Below, in pieces: positions 62,045-64,000 of a stretch of DNA of 64,000 nt. Below the pieces are notes generated by a model. The model did not search any database. It saw nothing but the letters and a program-made list of their open reading frames with translations, and had not been told where the DNA came from. A program made the position numbers and the translations under genes. The first letter of the stretch is position 1, and every line of letters starts with the position of its first letter. Source of the stretch: DASVDE01 sp036381235 (lineage in GTDB: Bacteria > Actinomycetota > Thermoleophilia > Solirubrobacterales > 70-9); contig DASVDE010000004.1 in assembly GCA_036381235.1 (NCBI GenBank), forward strand, positions 109,521-173,520, read 5' to 3'.

Positions 62045-62716
62045 TCAATGGAAGAAGGAGTGGCGCATGCGCGAGAAGAAGCCCTCCTCGCCCGAGCGCC
62101 GCCGCGAGCGCAGGTTGCGCGGCCCGAGGCTCTCGTTGAGCCGCTCGGCCAGCTCGCGCTGCTCCTCGGAGAGGTCGGTGGGGACGATCACGTGCACGGC
62201 GACCACGATGTCGCCGGGCGGGCCCCCGTTGCTCCCCGGCATGCCGTGGCCGCGCAGCGCCAGCCTGGTGCCGTCCTGGACCCCGGGGGGGAGCTCGATC
62301 GACCGCGGCCCCTCCTGCGTCGGGACCTCGATCGTCGCCCCCAGCATCGCCTCGATCGCCGAGATCTCGGTGGTGTGGAGGAGGTCGCGCCCCCGCATCG
62401 GGCCGCGGCGCACCTCGAAGCCGAAGCCGCCGCCGAAGAAGGCCTGGAGGATGTCGTCGACCGAGGTGAAGGCGTCGTTGCGGATGCCGGCGGCGCCCAC
62501 GCCCTGGTGGCCGTAGGCGTCGTAGGCGCGCCGGCGCTCGGGGTCCGAGAGGACCTCGTAGGCTTCGGCGGCTTCCTTGAACTTCTCCTCGGCCTCCGGG
62601 TCGTGGTCGTTGACGTCGGGGTGCAGCTCGCGCGCCAACCGGCGGAAGGCCTTCTTTATCTCCCCCTTGTTCGCGTCCCGGTCGAGGCCGAGGATCTCGT
62701 AATAGTCGCGCGGCAT
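62045..62716 (-). CDS. dnaJ: short DnaJ-type co-chaperone lacking the zinc-finger region
   Basis: The 223-residue protein has a J domain with LARELHPDVND (HPD), a brief glycine/phenylalanine stretch (AFFGGGFGFEV), then TTEISAIEAMLGATIEVPTQ joined directly to IELPPGVQDGTRLALRGHGM, the last substrate-binding domain. The four CxxCxGxG zinc repeats of classical DnaJ are absent, and the protein is about 150 residues shorter. It should stimulate DnaK. It lies 4 bases after hrcA. Confidence 0.9.
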   Translation of the reverse strand: MPRDYYEILGLDRDANKGEIKKAFRRLARELHPDVNDHDPEAEEKFKEAAEAYEVLSDPERRRAYDAYGHQGVGAAGIRNDAFTSVDDILQAFFGGGFGFEVRRGPMRGRDLLHTTEISAIEAMLGATIEVPTQEGPRSIELPPGVQDGTRLALRGHGMPGSNGGPPGDIVVAVHVIVPTDLSEEQRELAERLNESLGPRNLRSRRRSGEEGFFSRMRHSFFH

Positions 62717-62720
62717 CTGC

Positions 62721-63743
62721 CTACTCCCCGTAGACCAGCTCGCAATAGCGCGAGAGCTCGCGCGCGGCGACGCGCACCGAGGCGATCGCCGTGGCGTAGT
62801 CCATGCGCAGCGGCCCGACCACGCCGACGGCCCCCAGGTTGCGGTGCGCCAACCCGTAGTTGGCTCCGACCACGCTGACCGAGCGCAGCTCCGGCTGCGG
62901 GTTCTCAGCTCCGATCCAGAGGAAGACCGAGCGCCGGTCGAGCGCCGAGCGCAGCATGCCGAGCACCCCGGCGCGCCGCTCGAGGGCCGTCATCAGGCGG
63001 TCGGCGCGCGGCAGCTCCTCCAGGTGCTGCTCGGAGAGCAGCCGTGAGGCGCCGTCGGTGTACAGGGTCTCCGCCGCCGCCGGCTCCAGCTCGGTGAGGG
63101 CGGGCGCGAGCCGCTCGAGGAAGGCGGCCTCGACCGCGCCCAGGTTCGGGTCGGCCAGGCGGCCGGCGATCATGCGGGCGCCGACGTCCATTCCGGTCAG
63201 CGACTCGTTGAGGTAGCTGGAGGCCCACTCCACCAGACCAGGGTCGACCTGTCCCTCGAAGTCGAAGACCCGCTTGGTCACCCCCCCCGTCGAGGTGATC
63301 GCGATCACCATCACCTGGCTCGGCTGCAGCCTCAGCACCTCGACCCGGTGGATGGTCGCGGCGGCCAGCGGCGGGGCGGTGGCGAGCGCCATCAGGTCGT
63401 TGATGCGGGCGAGGGCCGTCGTGGTCTCCCTCATCGCCTCGTCGATCTCGCGCCGCAGCCGTGAGAGGCGCAGCTCGACCCCCGCGTCCGGCACCTCGCC
63501 GCGCTCCATCAGGCGGTCGACGTGGTAGCGGTAGCCCGCCTCCGTCGGCACGCGTCCCGCCGAGGTGTGCGGGTGGGTGAGGTAGCCGACGGCCTCCAGC
63601 GCCGCCAGCTCCGCGCGCACGGTGGACGGCCCCCACTCCACCTCGGGGCGATCGGCGATCGTCTTCGAGGCAACCGGGCTGCCCGACGCCAGGTAGGCGT
63701 CGATGACCAGCTTGAGGATCAGCTCCTGTCGCTCGGAAAGCAT
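62721..63743 (-). CDS. hrcA: heat-inducible transcription repressor HrcA
   Basis: The 340-residue protein has an N-terminal winged helix (ILKLVIDAYLASGSPVASKT, EWGPSTVRAELAALEAVGYL, THPHTSAGRVPTEAGYRYHV) and a C-terminal dimerisation part ending VGPLRMDYATAIASVRVAAREL. It represses chaperone operons by binding CIRCE. No clear CIRCE inverted repeat was found upstream within the window, so its target sites lie elsewhere. Confidence 0.97.
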   Translation of the reverse strand: MLSERQELILKLVIDAYLASGSPVASKTIADRPEVEWGPSTVRAELAALEAVGYLTHPHTSAGRVPTEAGYRYHVDRLMERGEVPDAGVELRLSRLRREIDEAMRETTTALARINDLMALATAPPLAAATIHRVEVLRLQPSQVMVIAITSTGGVTKRVFDFEGQVDPGLVEWASSYLNESLTGMDVGARMIAGRLADPNLGAVEAAFLERLAPALTELEPAAAETLYTDGASRLLSEQHLEELPRADRLMTALERRAGVLGMLRSALDRRSVFLWIGAENPQPELRSVSVVGANYGLAHRNLGAVGVVGPLRMDYATAIASVRVAARELSRYCELVYGE

Positions 63744-63783
63744 CGGCCCACCATTCTAGGAGCGGGCCGAGCGCGGCCCGGGG

Positions 63784-64000
63784 CTACAGCTCGAGCTCGG
63801 CCTCGGCGTTGCGGATCGTCTGGTTGTCGCCCTGCGCCGCGACGGTGTCGATCACGGCGCGGCCGTCCTCGACCGATTTGACGCTGCCGGTGACCACGAT
63901 CTCGGTCTCCGGCGCGCCCATCCCGCGGAACTGCACCGAGAGGCGCCTGAGCGCCCTGGGGTCGCCGCCGACCGCTTGGGCGTTTGCCCGCGCCACCAAC
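63784..64000 (-). CDS. MaoC-like hydratase, C-terminal part
   Basis: The gene runs off the right edge. The visible ~71 residues include LRRLSVQFRGMGAPETEIVV and VIDTVAAQGDNQTIRNAEAE, typical of the C-terminal half of MaoC/hotdog-fold dehydratases that hydrate enoyl thioesters. It is upstream of hrcA on the same strand, 40 bases apart, and may head the operon. The missing N-terminus prevents a subfamily call. Confidence 0.75.
   Translation of the reverse strand, partial: LVARANAQAVGGDPRALRRLSVQFRGMGAPETEIVVTGSVKSVEDGRAVIDTVAAQGDNQTIRNAEAELEL

Noticed and set aside
63744..63783. Possible CIRCE operator upstream of hrcA
   Set aside because: No TTAGCACTC-N9-GAGTGCTAA-like pair is present in the gap; only a GC-rich inverted stretch is visible.

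Overview
The window is a high-GC, gene-dense bacterial chromosome segment. It uses many GTG and TTG starts and has frequent 4-bp start/stop overlaps. The gene content and order fit Actinobacteria, and I infer the Thermoleophilia/Solirubrobacterales group: rpsA-coaE, a TsaE/TsaB/RimI/TsaD cluster, hrcA-dnaJ-prmA, phoH-ybeY-era, a trp operon headed by hisIE, a K+-independent proton pyrophosphatase, and secreted proteins with a GRFTHRDV-type C-terminal domain. No rRNA, tRNA, CRISPR array, phage or classical IS was seen.

Layout. 1-4486 (minus): two APC-superfamily permeases fused to UspA domains, a small membrane protein and a TrkA-type NAD-binding protein, possibly a potassium/osmolyte module. 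4511-9372 (minus): an FMN-dependent alpha-hydroxy-acid dehydrogenase, a frameshifted nuclease-gene remnant, the pyrophosphatase and a GCS2-type carboxylate-amine ligase. 9377-14766 (minus): rex, a glutaredoxin, tsaD, rimI, tsaB, a secreted protein, tsaE, a family-4 uracil-DNA glycosylase and an FmdB zinc ribbon; a lipoprotein gene lies on the plus strand. 14784-17032: panC-panD-panB. 17078-23064: acyltransferase, ROK kinase, uvrA, a DUF559 gene, a SnoaL-like protein. 23148-29553 (minus): MmgE/PrpD, a P-domain secreted protein, uvrB, a beta-helix protein. 29808-35000: DoxX-like protein, an MFS transporter with a partner protein, lytic transglycosylase, coaE, rpsA. 34984-39373 (plus, one gene reversed): FAD reductase, DMT transporter, fatty acid hydroxylase-like protein, a membrane-anchored ECF sigma factor with a secreted calcium-binding-type partner. 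39385-48426: polA, a second DUF559 gene, an isoprenylcysteine methyltransferase-like protein, malic enzyme, an SDR, a truncated binding lipoprotein, phosphofructokinase, a methyltransferase. 48431-64000 (minus): one almost continuous run, maoC-hrcA-dnaJ-prmA-DUF2269-murI-yqeY-phoH-ybeY-era-hisIE-trpEGDC-htrA-trpFBA, ending in a 48-residue membrane protein.

The most unusual content is several families of short repeats that sit exactly at gene junctions and supply start codons or protein termini. (i) Palindromes with a CGCG-ATA/TAT-CGCG core bracket both intact DUF559 (Vsr-like nuclease) genes: the start codon lies at the palindrome centre and another palindrome abuts the stop. A solo copy follows trpC, and a decayed DUF559 remnant lies near 5.7 kb. 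This looks like a nuclease-plus-palindrome selfish unit analogous in layout to RAYT/REP. (ii) A 68-bp tandem repeat encodes identical 23-residue micro-ORFs chained by ATGA overlaps between an MFS gene and its partner; a diverged copy forms the glutaredoxin/rex junction. (iii) A third repeat supplies the first codons of both tsaE and trpB. (iv) A 113-bp nested inverted repeat fills the rpsA-coaE gap. All functional statements come from reading the sequence; nothing was searched against a database.
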